From Bog-756 sp963738545 (GTDB taxonomy: Bacteria > Actinomycetota > Acidimicrobiia > Acidimicrobiales > RAAP-2): a stretch of DNA of 64,000 bases. This document shows positions 43,638-51,937 of the stretch, one piece after another (position 1 is the first letter of the stretch; every line of letters begins with the position of its first letter). The translations under genes were made by a program, and so were the position numbers. Below the pieces are notes generated by a model, which was given only the letters and a program-made list of their open reading frames with translations, did no database searches and was not told the origin of the DNA. The stretch spans positions 1 to 64,000 of the forward strand of contig CAVTXA010000009.1 in the NCBI GenBank assembly GCA_963738545.1. Reading direction: 5' to 3'.

Positions 43638-45131
43638 ATGCTCGACCTCCTCACCGGCTTCGTGGGTGAACTGCGCGCCGCCGGCATCCCCGTCTCGCTC
43701 ACCGAGCACCTCGATGCCGCCGAGGCGCTGCGCCACGTGCCCATGGAGGACCGGGAGGCCATCAAGTACACCCTCGGGGCCAGCCTGGTGAAGTCGTCGG
43801 CCCACTGGCGGGCCTACGAGACGGCCTTCGAGATCTACTTCTCGTTGCGGGGCCCCGAGTACCGGATCGACGACGACCAGGACGAGGCGGGGGCGCTGGA
43901 GACCGACGACGCCGGCCGGATGAACGGCCAGGGCCGACAGCAGGGCCAAGGCCGTGGCCGGGGGAGTGGCGGCGGGGAGGGGATGACCCCCGAGGAGTTG
44001 GCCGACCTCTTGTACAAGGCGCTGCTCGGGGCCAACGACGCCATGGTGGCCGCCGTGGCCCGCCAGGCCGTCAGCCGCTACGCCGGCATGGAGGCGGGCC
44101 GTCCCGTCGGGGGGACCTACTACCTCTACCGGACGCTCCGGAACCTCGACCTCGATGGCGTGCTGGAGCGACTCATGGCCGAGGCCCGGTCGTCGACCCG
44201 GGCCCTCAACGACGAGGTTTCGGCGGCGGCCGAGGCCCCGCCGGTCACGCTGACGTCCCTGGAGGAGCGGCTGCTCCGAGACGAGTTCCAGTCCCGCATC
44301 GACCAGTTGCGCGCCGAGATCGAGAACGAGATCCGCCGTCGGCTGGTGGCCGACCGGGGGAGCGAGGCCCTGGCCAAGTCGCTGCGCAAGCCTCTGCCCG
44401 AGGACATCGACGTCATGCACGCCACCCGGGACGAGTTGGTGGCCCTGCGCAAGGCCCTGGTGCCCCTGTCCCGCAAGCTGGCCGTCCGCCTGGCCCGCAA
44501 GCGGCGGCACGGCCGGAAGGGTCCGCTCGACTTCCGCTCCACGGTGCGGCACTCGCTGTCGACGGGCGGGGTGCCCGTCGACCCCAAGTTCCGGTACCCG
44601 CGGCCGTCCAAACCCGAGATCGTGGTCATCGCCGACATCTCGGGATCGGTGGCCAGTTTCGCCCGCTTCACCCTGCACCTGGTCCACGCCATCAGCTCGC
44701 AGTTCTCCAAGGTGCGCAGCTTCGTCTTCATCGACGGCATCGATGAGGTGAGCCGGTTCTTCGACCGGGTCGACGACCCCACCGACGCCGTCCAGCGCAT
44801 CAACACCGAGGCCGACGTCATCTGGGTCGACGGCCACTCGGACTACGGGCATGCCTTCACCGTGTTCTGGGAGAAGTGGGGTGAGGAGATCACCCCTCGC
44901 TCCAGCGTGCTGTTGCTCGGGGACGCCCGCAACAACTACCACGCCTCCCAGGCCTGGGTGGTCAAGGAGCTCCGGGCCCGGGCCCGGCACGTCTACTGGC
45001 TGAACCCCGAGCCCCGGGCCTACTGGAACTCGGGTGACTCCATCGTGGGCGAGTACGCCGTGCACTGTGACGACGTGGTCGAATGCCGCACCCTGCGCCA
45101 GCTCGAGCAGTTCGTCGGGAACCTGGCGTGA
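43638..45131 (+). CDS. VWA-domain protein, CoxE-like
   Basis: 497 residues. The N-terminal half is helical and charged with a Gly/Gln-rich linker near 95-115. The C-terminal VWA domain starts about residue 325 with VVIADISGSVASF (the MIDAS DxSxS), continues SFVFIDGIDEVSRFF and HSDYGHAF (second Thr/Asp position), and ends VYWLNPEPRAYWNSGDS, the CoxE pattern. With the MoxR-type ATPase just upstream it should form a metal-cofactor-maturation or remodelling pair. Its TGA overlaps the next gene's GTG. Confidence 0.9.
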   Translation: MLDLLTGFVGELRAAGIPVSLTEHLDAAEALRHVPMEDREAIKYTLGASLVKSSAHWRAYETAFEIYFSLRGPEYRIDDDQDEAGALETDDAGRMNGQGRQQGQGRGRGSGGGEGMTPEELADLLYKALLGANDAMVAAVARQAVSRYAGMEAGRPVGGTYYLYRTLRNLDLDGVLERLMAEARSSTRALNDEVSAAAEAPPVTLTSLEERLLRDEFQSRIDQLRAEIENEIRRRLVADRGSEALAKSLRKPLPEDIDVMHATRDELVALRKALVPLSRKLAVRLARKRRHGRKGPLDFRSTVRHSLSTGGVPVDPKFRYPRPSKPEIVVIADISGSVASFARFTLHLVHAISSQFSKVRSFVFIDGIDEVSRFFDRVDDPTDAVQRINTEADVIWVDGHSDYGHAFTVFWEKWGEEITPRSSVLLLGDARNNYHASQAWVVKELRARARHVYWLNPEPRAYWNSGDSIVGEYAVHCDDVVECRTLRQLEQFVGNLA

Positions 45132-45922
45132 CCCCGGCACCCGATGGGTTCGACGCTCTGGCCGGGGCCGGTGGCGACGCTCCGGCCGACACCCCGGCCC
45201 CCGCCGTTCCGGCGGGCATCCGCACCATCGCCCCGGGCTCGCCCGGGGCCACCCGGATCGTGCTCGTGCGCCACGGCGAGGCGGTGTGCAACGTCTCGGG
45301 GGTGTGCGGTGGGGTCATCGGCTGCACCGGCCTAACCGACCTCGGTCGCCGCCAGGTGTCGCTGCTCCGGGACCGGCTGGCCCTCACCGGGGAGCTGGCC
45401 GGGACCGACGCCCTCTACGCCAGCGTGCTGCCCCGGGCCATCGAGACGGCCGAACTGCTGGCGCCGGCCCTGGTGGCCCCCGACGGCGACGGGGACCGGG
45501 CCAAGCCGCCGCGACCGGTCCTCGAGTGCGGTCTGTGCGAGCTCCACCCCGGGGAGGCCGACGGCCTCAGCTGGAAGCAGTACTCCGAGCGGTTCGGGGC
45601 CCTCGACTGGGACGCCGACCCCCATCAGGCCATCGCCCCCGGGGGCGAGAGCTGGTCCGGCTTCGTGCGCCGGGTGGCCGGCTCCCTCGACGACGTGGCC
45701 GCCGCCCATCCCGGTCAGCTGGTGGTGGTGGCCTGCCACGCCGGGGTCATCGAGGCCTCGCTGCTGGCCAAGGTGCCGGTGGCGGGCGGCCTCGACGGCG
45801 CCCGTCTCCAGCTGCGCACCCGGCACGCCTCCCTCACCACCTGGGAGGAGGACGGCGGACGCTGGCGGCTGCTCGGCTACAACGACGCCTCCCACCTCGC
45901 CGTGCTCGAGTCGGCCGGGTGA
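45128..45922 (+). CDS. Histidine phosphatase superfamily (phosphoglycerate-mutase-like)
   Basis: 264 residues. The RHG motif is RIVLVRHGEAVCNVSG near residue 45, the second arginine and Glu lie in LYASVLPRAIETAELL and CGLCELHPGEADGLSW, and the second His is in VVVACHAGVIEASL. These give the phospho-His active site. The first 40 residues are Ala/Pro-rich and not part of the fold. The substrate could be a sugar phosphate or nucleotide. It starts within the VWA gene's stop (GTGA), so it belongs to the same transcript. Confidence 0.9.
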   Translation: MTPAPDGFDALAGAGGDAPADTPAPAVPAGIRTIAPGSPGATRIVLVRHGEAVCNVSGVCGGVIGCTGLTDLGRRQVSLLRDRLALTGELAGTDALYASVLPRAIETAELLAPALVAPDGDGDRAKPPRPVLECGLCELHPGEADGLSWKQYSERFGALDWDADPHQAIAPGGESWSGFVRRVAGSLDDVAAAHPGQLVVVACHAGVIEASLLAKVPVAGGLDGARLQLRTRHASLTTWEEDGGRWRLLGYNDASHLAVLESAG

Positions 45923-45997
45923 CGCCGACCGGACGGGATCCGTCCGACCGGCGGTAGGTTGCCCGTCGATGGGCTGACGAGTCCCGGGGAGGACGGC

Positions 45998-46579
45998 ATG
46001 GAGATCACCATCATCGGCACGGGATTCATCGGCACGACGCTGGGTCGGGCCCTCGCCGACGCCGGCCACCACGTCACGTTCGGCTCCCGGCACCCCGAGG
46101 ACCACGGTGCCGTCGATGTGCCCGGGGCCGACGTCGCCCCGATCGGGGAGGCCCTGGCCGGACCGGACGTCGTCATCCTGGCCGTCCCCGGCCCGGCGGT
46201 GGCCGAGCTCGGGGCCGCCCACGCCTCCGCCCTGGCCGGCACGCTGGTCATCGACGCCACCAATCGGATGGGGGCACCTGCGGCCAACAGCCGGTCCGAC
46301 CTGCCCCCGACCGTGCGCTACGCCCGCGCCTTCAACACCCTTGGTGGCGAGAACATGGCCGACCCCGTGTTCGCCGACGGGCCCGCCGACCTGTTCTTCT
46401 CGGCCCCGGTCGGCGACCGCCCGACCGTGGAGACGGTCATCGAGGGCGTGGGACTCCGGCCCGTCTATGTCGGCGAGGACCAAGAGGCCCTCATCGACTC
46501 CCTCTTCCAGCTCTGGATCGCCCTGGCCATCACCCAGGGTCGGGGACGCCGGCTGGCCCTCCGCCTGCTCGACCACTGA
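45998..46579 (+). CDS. NADPH-dependent F420 reductase-like oxidoreductase
   Basis: 193 residues. A Rossmann dinucleotide-binding start ITIIGTGFIGTTLGRALADAGH is followed by VTFGSRHPED (the phosphate-binding Ser/Arg for NADPH), VVILAVPGPAVAEL and VRYARAFNTLGGENMADP. This pattern is shared by F420H2:NADP oxidoreductases and related imine or ketopantoate-type reductases. GGGGAGGACGGC before the ATG is a strong ribosome binding site. A TAGGTT at 45955 suggests its own promoter with a short leader. Presence of luciferase-like genes nearby makes an F420 link plausible but unproven. Confidence 0.8.
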   Translation: MEITIIGTGFIGTTLGRALADAGHHVTFGSRHPEDHGAVDVPGADVAPIGEALAGPDVVILAVPGPAVAELGAAHASALAGTLVIDATNRMGAPAANSRSDLPPTVRYARAFNTLGGENMADPVFADGPADLFFSAPVGDRPTVETVIEGVGLRPVYVGEDQEALIDSLFQLWIALAITQGRGRRLALRLLDH

Positions 46580-46612
46580 TCGCCAACGGGGCGGTCCGGC
46601 GAGACGCCCGGC

Positions 46613-48271
46613 CTAGCAGGCGAAGTCGTCGTCGTAGGCCGTGTTCATGCCGCCGTAGGGGGTGGGGAAGCTGGGTGAGCTGTACTGGGCCAGCTGCACC
46701 GGCCCGGTGGGCAGTCCGGAGTACTGCGACTTGACCCCCTGGCAGGTCTGCGTCGGGTTGGGCCCCCAGTCCGCCGCCCAGTAGGGCACGGCCGGGGTGT
46801 AGTTGCCCACGATGCTCTTCCACACCGCAGGACTGGCGTAGATCCCCACCCCGTTCAGACCCTCGTAATGCAGACCGTCGATGGCCCCCTGGACGAGGGC
46901 GGAGCTGGCTGTCGTCTGGTTCTTCAAGGAGTTGTCCTCGACATCCAGCCACCAGGCCACCGAGGTGTTGACCCCGGCCGCCTGGGCCTTGGTGAAGGCG
47001 TCCAACGCCGTGTTGAAGCCGAAGTTGCAGGCCGGTTGGGAGCCGGTGAAGGCACAGGCCGGATCGCCCGACGTGGCGTCGACCCCGTTGGTCAGGTACA
47101 CGTAGAGGTTGAGACCGGCCCCGGCCCACGCCGCCTCGGTGGTCAGGCAGCGGTTGACCGGCGCCTTGGACCCGCCGACCACTTCGACCACGCCGATGGT
47201 GTGGGGGGAGGGTGGGAGGCCGCTCGCCGTCCCCGGGCACTGGTAGTTGGAGATGTCGTAGCCGTAGGAGCCCGAGGGGTAGGACGAGCCGGTGAAGCTG
47301 CCGTTGCCGATGGCCTCGGCCATGCCCACGATGGGCCGGTTGAGGACCTGGGGTGCCGATCCCCAGTAGGTGGCGTCGCCGTAGGCCGACACGGCACCGT
47401 TGTTGTTGGCGAACCAGTAGCCCCCACCGTCCGAGGTCCCCGTGATGGCCACGATGGGCCGGCTCTGGGGAACGTCGCCCAGCGACCCGTCGAAGGCGGC
47501 GTCGCCGAAGGCGAACACCCCACCGTCCGAAGCGGTGAACCAGTAGCCCTTGCCGCTGGCTGTCGCCGTCATGCCCACGATGGGCTTGTTGAGGTGGATG
47601 TTGCCCGTAGACCCGTAGAACTGGGCGTCACCGAACGAGAAGATGCCCCCGTCGGCGGCCACCAGCCAGTAGCCGCCACCGTCGGGTGTCGCCGCCATGC
47701 CCACGATGGGCTGGTTCAGGTGGGAGCCACCCATCGACCCGTAGAACGGGGCGCTGCCGAACGAGAAGATCCCGCCGTCCGAGGCCACCAGCCAGTAGCC
47801 GGCGCTGTTGGGCGCGGCGGCCATGCCCACGATGGGCTGGTTCAGGTGCGACCCACCCATCGACCCGTAGAACGGGGCGCTGCCGAACGAGAAGATCCCG
47901 CCGTCCGAGGCCACCAGCCAGTAGCCGGCGCTGTTGGCTGATCCCGCCATGCCCACGATGGGCTGGTTGAGGTGGATGTTGCCGGTGGATCCGTAGAACG
48001 GGGCCCCGCCGAAGGAGAAGATGCCGCCGTCCGAGGCCACGAGCCAGTAGGCCGAGATGCCCGTCGTGTGGGCCACCGGCGTGACGGAGGGCGCCGGGGT
48101 CGACCCGCTCGCCGCGGTGGCCGCCGTGGCGGGAAGCACCAGGGCGGCCAGCATGAAGATGGCGGCTGCGGCCGTCATCAGCGGGCCCGGACCGTGGCCG
48201 TGCCGTCCGGGAACCGTGGCTCGAGCGGACCCGTGACGCTGCGTGCGGACGAAGGGCATGGTGAAGGGCAT
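46613..48271 (-). CDS. Secreted six-repeat propeller protein with GH25-like C-terminal domain
   Basis: About 552 residues from the ATG at 48271 (an ATG at 48340 adds an Arg/Pro-rich stretch). A long basic start leads to the signal helix LMTAAAAIFMLAALVLPATAATA. Then come six copies of a 42-residue unit (AYWLVASDGGIFSFGGAPFY...LNQPIVGMA) covering about 75-325; copies 2 and 3 are almost identical in DNA. The C-terminal domain (about 340-552) begins YGYDISNYQCP, has VAWWLDVEDNSL, IYASPAVWKSIVG, YWAADWGPN and ends QLAQYSSP...YDDDFAC. This is the barrel layout of GH25/DUF1906-type lysozyme-like domains. It may bind or cleave cell wall. Confidence 0.78.
   Translation of the reverse strand: MPFTMPFVRTQRHGSARATVPGRHGHGPGPLMTAAAAIFMLAALVLPATAATAASGSTPAPSVTPVAHTTGISAYWLVASDGGIFSFGGAPFYGSTGNIHLNQPIVGMAGSANSAGYWLVASDGGIFSFGSAPFYGSMGGSHLNQPIVGMAAAPNSAGYWLVASDGGIFSFGSAPFYGSMGGSHLNQPIVGMAATPDGGGYWLVAADGGIFSFGDAQFYGSTGNIHLNKPIVGMTATASGKGYWFTASDGGVFAFGDAAFDGSLGDVPQSRPIVAITGTSDGGGYWFANNNGAVSAYGDATYWGSAPQVLNRPIVGMAEAIGNGSFTGSSYPSGSYGYDISNYQCPGTASGLPPSPHTIGVVEVVGGSKAPVNRCLTTEAAWAGAGLNLYVYLTNGVDATSGDPACAFTGSQPACNFGFNTALDAFTKAQAAGVNTSVAWWLDVEDNSLKNQTTASSALVQGAIDGLHYEGLNGVGIYASPAVWKSIVGNYTPAVPYWAADWGPNPTQTCQGVKSQYSGLPTGPVQLAQYSSPSFPTPYGGMNTAYDDDFAC
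47706..47960 (-). repeat. 126-bp near-identical tandem units inside the propeller gene
   Basis: Two consecutive 126-bp units (42 codons), roughly 47706-47831 and 47832-47957, differ at only a few positions, whereas the other four units in the gene are clearly diverged. This points to a recent in-frame duplication or gene conversion. Confidence 0.7.
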
Positions 48272-48393
48272 CTCCCGGGTTCGACGTGGCGGGGCGAGCC
48301 GACGACGGTCAGTCGTGGCTGGATGCCGAGGCAGCGGCATCCAAGGTGCCCCTGAACCGGACCAGTCTCGTTGCTGGGGGGAGAGTGGTCAAT

Positions 48394-48419
48394 GACCCCC
48401 CTCGGTTCGGGAGGGGGTC
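48394..48419 (-). terminator. Strong hairpin downstream of the DAHP synthase gene
   Basis: GACCCCCCTC (48394-48403) pairs with GAGGGGGTC (48411-48419) with a single bulged C and a 7-nt loop. It lies beyond the tandem repeats, between the DAHP synthase end and the propeller gene, both minus strand. There is no long T-run. It probably stops DAHP synthase transcripts. Confidence 0.5.
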
Positions 48420-48440
48420 CCTGGTCAGGAGCACAAGCGC

Positions 48441-48604
48441 CTGGCCGGATCGCCGCTCAGCCGCGCAGGAGTTCGGCCGGATCGCTGGTCAGCCGCGCAG
48501 GAACTTGGCCGGATCGCTGGTCAGCCGTGCAGGAGCTCGGCCGGATCGCTGGTCAGCCGCGCAGGAGGTCTGCCGGATCGCTGGTCAGCCGCGCAGGAGC
48601 TCGG
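48441..48604. repeat. 32-bp tandem repeat array, five copies
   Basis: The segment TCAGCCGCGCAGGAG recurs at 48457, 48489, 48521, 48553 and 48585, an exact 32-bp period; the rest of the unit is CTCGGCCGGATCGCTGG with small changes. Copies differ by one to a few bases, mainly just after GGAG. There are no unique spacers, so it is not a CRISPR. The last copy is the 3' end and stop codon of the DAHP synthase gene, so the array arose by repeated duplication of the gene's terminal codons. Confidence 0.9.
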
Positions 48605-49940
48605 CGACGCCGAACGCCAGGTCCAGGGACTGGCGGCCGTTGAGCCGGGGGTCGCAGGTCGTGGTGTAGCGCTGGTGGAGCTGGTCCTCCAGAATGTCCT
48701 CGACCCCACCGAGGCACTCGGTCACGTCGTCACCGGTCAGCTCCACGTGGACCCCACCCGGCCAGGTGCCGACTTCGCGGTGGGCGGAGAAGAAGCCCTT
48801 GAGTTCACCGATGATGTCATCGAAGCGCCGGGTCTTTTGGCCTCCCTCGGCGGTGAAGGTGTTCCCGTGCATCGGATCACAGACCCACACCACCGGGTGG
48901 CCCTCGTCCCGCACGGCCGAGAGGAGCGGAGGGAGCCCGGCCTCGACGGCATCCACGCCCATCCTCGTGATGAGGGTCAGGCGCCCGGGGACGCGTTCAG
49001 GATTGAGGCGCTCGCAGAGGGCGATGACGTCGTCGGGGGTCGCCGACGGTCCGATCTTCGAACCCACCGGGTTGTGGATTCCCGAGAGGAACTCGCAGTG
49101 GGCACCGTCCAGCTGTCGGGTGCGCTCGCCCACCCACAGCATGTGGGCGGAGCAGTCGTACCACTGGTCGGTCAGGGAGTCCCGACGGGTCAGCGCCTCC
49201 TCGTAGTCGAGGATCAGCGCTTCGTGGCTGGTCCAGAAGTCCACCTGGTGCAGCGTGTCCTCGGCGGTGAGGTTGATCCCGCAGGCGGCCATGAAGCGGA
49301 GGGCCCGGTCGATGCCCTCGGCGATGTCCTCGAACTGCTGGCCCTCGGTCGACGAGGCCACGAACTCCTGGTTCCACTGGTGGATCTGGGAGAGATCGGC
49401 AAAGCCGCCCTTCGTGAAGGCCCGAAGCAGGTTGAGGGTCGAGACCGACTGCTGGTAGGCGGCCACCAGACGGGAGGGGTCGGGTACCCGGGCACCCCGC
49501 ACGGGCAGGTCGTCGTTGACCATGTGGCCCCGGAAGGAGTCGAGGACCTGGCCCCCGACCACCTCGGTGGGGGAGCTCCGGGGCTTGGCGAACTGGCCGG
49601 CGATCCGGCCCAGCTTGACCACGGGAAGGCCGGCCCCATAGGTCAGGACCACGGCCATCTGCAGGATGATCTTGAGCTTGTCGCGGATGGCATCGGCGCT
49701 GAACTCGGCGAACGACTCGGCACAGTCACCGGCCTGCAGGACGAAAGCCCGGCCCCCGGCCGCCTCGCCCAGTCCCCGGGTCAGGTGGCGCGCCTCACCG
49801 GCGAACACCAGGGGTGGGAGCGCCGAGAGTTGGGAGTGGACCCGCTTGAGCTCGCCCTCATCGGGCCAGACCGGCTGTTGGGCGGCCGGATGGGACCGCC
49901 AGGAGTCGGGGGTCCAGCCGGTGGAGGAGTCGTGTGCCAC
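48585..49940 (-). CDS. Class II 3-deoxy-D-arabino-heptulosonate 7-phosphate synthase
   Basis: 451 residues from the GTG at 49940, the normal class II size. It starts WTPDSWRSHPAAQQPVWPD as in mycobacterial AroG. The metal ligands are seen as Cys in LQAGDCAESF, His in DPMHGNTF, Glu in HVELTGDDVTEC and Asp in TTCDPRLNGRQSLDLAF. LITRMGVDAVEAGLPPLL and KLGRIAGQFAKPRS bind substrates. It joins PEP and erythrose 4-phosphate to open the shikimate pathway. The GTG start is fixed by a TACGCT -10 six bases upstream; the ATG at 49979 would overlap the divergent gene. Its final codons are repeated downstream as a 32-bp array. Confidence 0.95.
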   Translation of the reverse strand: MAHDSSTGWTPDSWRSHPAAQQPVWPDEGELKRVHSQLSALPPLVFAGEARHLTRGLGEAAGGRAFVLQAGDCAESFAEFSADAIRDKLKIILQMAVVLTYGAGLPVVKLGRIAGQFAKPRSSPTEVVGGQVLDSFRGHMVNDDLPVRGARVPDPSRLVAAYQQSVSTLNLLRAFTKGGFADLSQIHQWNQEFVASSTEGQQFEDIAEGIDRALRFMAACGINLTAEDTLHQVDFWTSHEALILDYEEALTRRDSLTDQWYDCSAHMLWVGERTRQLDGAHCEFLSGIHNPVGSKIGPSATPDDVIALCERLNPERVPGRLTLITRMGVDAVEAGLPPLLSAVRDEGHPVVWVCDPMHGNTFTAEGGQKTRRFDDIIGELKGFFSAHREVGTWPGGVHVELTGDDVTECLGGVEDILEDQLHQRYTTTCDPRLNGRQSLDLAFGVAELLRG

Positions 49941-49946
49941 CTCTCC

Positions 49947-49952
49947 AGCGTA
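49947..49952 (-). promoter_or_regulatory. Leaderless -10 (TACGCT) of the DAHP synthase gene
   Basis: On the minus strand TACGCT is followed by GGAGAG and the GTG at 49940. It faces the opposite promoter at 49966, all within 37 bp. Confidence 0.6.
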
Positions 49953-49965
49953 AAGCCTCCCGACG

Positions 49966-49971
49966 TAGGCT
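49966..49971 (+). promoter_or_regulatory. Leaderless -10 (TAGGCT) of the luciferase-like gene
   Basis: TAGGCT ends 6 nt before the ATG at 49978. Confidence 0.6.
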
Positions 49972-49977
49972 CGGGAC

Positions 49978-50907
49978 ATGCCTCCCTTCCGCTTCGGAGT
50001 CCAGCTGTCCAAGGCCGAGAGCGCGGCGGCCTGGCGGTCCACCGCCCGCGCCGTCGAGGACCTCGGGTACTCCACCCTGTTCATCCCCGACCACTTCGAG
50101 GACCAGTTCGGGCCGCTGGTCGCCCTGACCGTGGCCGCCGAGGCCACCACCACCCTCCGGGTCGGATCCCTCGTCTTCGGCAACGACTACCGCCACCCCG
50201 TGGTCTTGGCCAAGGAGGTGGCCACCCTCGACGTGCTCTCCGGCGGCAGGGTGGAGTTCGGGCTGGGCGCGGGCTGGATGACCTCGGACTACGAGCAGGC
50301 GGGCATCACCTCTGACCCGCCCGGCGTGCGCATCTCCCGGATGGCGGAGAGCCTGACCGTCCTCAAGTCCCTGTGGTCCACCGGCGAGGCCACCTTCCAG
50401 GGTGAGCATTACCAGGTGGCAGGCGCCCTGGGCACCCCGATGCCGGTGCAGCGTCCCCACCCACCCATCATCATCGGTGGTGGCGGCCGGCGTGTCCTCG
50501 GCATCGCCGCCCGCGAGGCCGACATCGTGGGGGTCAACCCCAGCCTGGCCGCCGGCTATGTCGGGCCCGAGGTGCTCGAGACCACGACCAAGGAGTACTA
50601 CCACCAGCGCATCGAGTGGGTCCGCGAGGCCGCCGGCGCCCGGTTCGACCAGCTCGAGCTGCAGGTCCTCACCTTCGTGGTCCAGGTGGTGCCCGACCGG
50701 GATGACGCCATCGCCCGCCTGGCCGGTGCCTTATCGGTGACCCCCGATCAGATCGAGGGCACGCCCATCGTCCTCATCGGCACCACCGAGGAGATCGTCG
50801 ACATCCTCCGCCAGCGGCGCGAGGAGTTCGGGTTCTCCTACATCGTGGTCCACGAGGCCGAGATGGAGGCGCTGGCTCCGGTGGTGGCCACCCTGGCCGG
50901 GACCTAG
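49978..50907 (+). CDS. LLM-class, probably F420-dependent, oxidoreductase
   Basis: 309 residues with the luciferase-like monooxygenase barrel: FRFGVQLSKAESAAAWRSTARAVEDLGYSTLFIPDH at the start, LRVGSLVFGNDYRHPVVLAKEVATLDVLSGGRVEFGLGAGW, and HPPIIIGGGGRRVLGIAAREADIV. These match the TIGR03621-type F420-dependent family common in actinobacteria. It uses F420H2 or FMN to reduce or oxidise an unknown substrate. It is divergent from the DAHP synthase gene and followed two bases later by nadD. Confidence 0.9.
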   Translation: MPPFRFGVQLSKAESAAAWRSTARAVEDLGYSTLFIPDHFEDQFGPLVALTVAAEATTTLRVGSLVFGNDYRHPVVLAKEVATLDVLSGGRVEFGLGAGWMTSDYEQAGITSDPPGVRISRMAESLTVLKSLWSTGEATFQGEHYQVAGALGTPMPVQRPHPPIIIGGGGRRVLGIAAREADIVGVNPSLAAGYVGPEVLETTTKEYYHQRIEWVREAAGARFDQLELQVLTFVVQVVPDRDDAIARLAGALSVTPDQIEGTPIVLIGTTEEIVDILRQRREEFGFSYIVVHEAEMEALAPVVATLAGT

Positions 50908-50909
50908 GA

Positions 50910-51509
50910 GTGCCCGAGTCGGGACCGGCCATCGGGATCTTCGGGGGTACGTTCGATCCCATCCACACCGCCCACCTGGAGCTGGCCGAGCTGGTGCGGG
51001 TCACCCTCAACCTGGACGAGATGTTGCTGGTTGTGGCCAATCAGCCCTGGCAGAAGGAGGGGGCGCGGATGGTCACGCCGGCCGAGGACCGCTTCGCCCT
51101 GGTCGAGGCGGCGGCGCGGGGGTGGCCCGGCCTGTCGCCCAGTCGCATCGAGATCGACCGGGGCGGTCCCTCCTACACCGTCGACACTGTCCACCAGCTG
51201 TTGGCCGACCAGCCGGGGTCCCGGATCACCCTGGTGGTCGGGTCCGACGTCGTGGCCGGCCTCCGGACCTGGCACCACGAGGCCGAGCTCCGGGACCTGG
51301 TCACGCTGGCCGTCGTGGGACGCCCCGGAGCGGAGCTAGACGGACCGCCGCCGGGCTGGCGGGCCGTCACCGTCCCGGCGGCCCCGTTCGATGTGTCGAG
51401 CACCGAGTTGCGCCGACGCCTCGAGGAGGGCGGATCGGTCGAGGGGCTGGTGCCCGAGGCGGTGATCCGTTGCATCCGTCAACGGGGTCTGTACGCTACG
51501 GACAGATGA
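50910..51509 (+). CDS. nadD: Nicotinate-nucleotide adenylyltransferase
   Basis: 199 residues. The nucleotidyltransferase signature is IGIFGGTFDPIHTAHLELAE at residues 7-26 (GGTFDPxHxGH class, with Ala for Gly before His). LLVVANQPWQKEG matches the family's substrate loop, where KxxR is usual, and VSSTELRRRLEEG is the ISxTxxR motif. It makes nicotinic acid adenine dinucleotide in NAD synthesis. The GTG start is two bases after the previous stop. It begins the nadD - small membrane protein - rsfS group and overlaps the next start (ATGA). Confidence 0.94.
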   Translation: MPESGPAIGIFGGTFDPIHTAHLELAELVRVTLNLDEMLLVVANQPWQKEGARMVTPAEDRFALVEAAARGWPGLSPSRIEIDRGGPSYTVDTVHQLLADQPGSRITLVVGSDVVAGLRTWHHEAELRDLVTLAVVGRPGAELDGPPPGWRAVTVPAAPFDVSSTELRRRLEEGGSVEGLVPEAVIRCIRQRGLYATDR

Positions 51510-51937
51510 GCGTGCGGCCGACGCAAACCAAGTCCGGGTACCCCAGACGGACGAGGCAGCCGTACCCGACCGGTGACCAGGCTCCCGCCGGGCCGGAGGC
51601 CTCGGACGATCAGGCCACGGGGGAACCGACCGACCCGGATCCGGCAGGCCCGGCGTCGGCTCCCGAGGTCGCCCCCCGGCCGCCAGACCGGAAATCCCAG
51701 CGCGCCGCCCGCCGCACCCGGCGCAACCTGGCCATCGTCTGTGGTCTCGTGGTGGCGCTGTGCCTGATCCTCACTATCCTGATCGTGGACATGGCACGCA
51801 ACCGCACCTCGGGACCCCTGTTCGTGGTGAGCCCGGTGGCGCTGTCCACCGGGCTGCCCCGGTCTGTCGATGTTCCGTCCCTCACCCCCAACCACCCGTT
51901 CCGCGACGCCCCGGCGTCAGAAGGAGGCAACCCTTGA
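51506..51937 (+). CDS. Small single-pass membrane protein between nadD and rsfS
   Basis: 143 residues. A Pro/Asp-rich cytoplasmic part of about 75 residues ends in a very basic stretch (KSQRAARRTRRN), followed by one membrane helix (LAIVCGLVVALCLILTILIV) and an outer tail of about 45 residues. No domain is recognised. The ATG overlaps the nadD stop, and a TACGCT at 51492 (8 nt upstream) may give an additional leaderless transcript. Its stop in turn overlaps the rsfS start. Position suggests a role linked to the cell envelope, as related actinobacteria have LytR-type genes near here, but that is speculative. Confidence 0.75.
   Translation: MSVRPTQTKSGYPRRTRQPYPTGDQAPAGPEASDDQATGEPTDPDPAGPASAPEVAPRPPDRKSQRAARRTRRNLAIVCGLVVALCLILTILIVDMARNRTSGPLFVVSPVALSTGLPRSVDVPSLTPNHPFRDAPASEGGNP

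Noticed and set aside
42677..45131. CO dehydrogenase (cox) cluster
   Set aside because: The CoxD/CoxE-like pair is present, but no coxM, coxS or coxL genes are in the neighbourhood.
48441..48604. CRISPR array
   Set aside because: The 32-bp units are contiguous with no unique spacers, and the last unit is the end of a gene; no cas genes are present.
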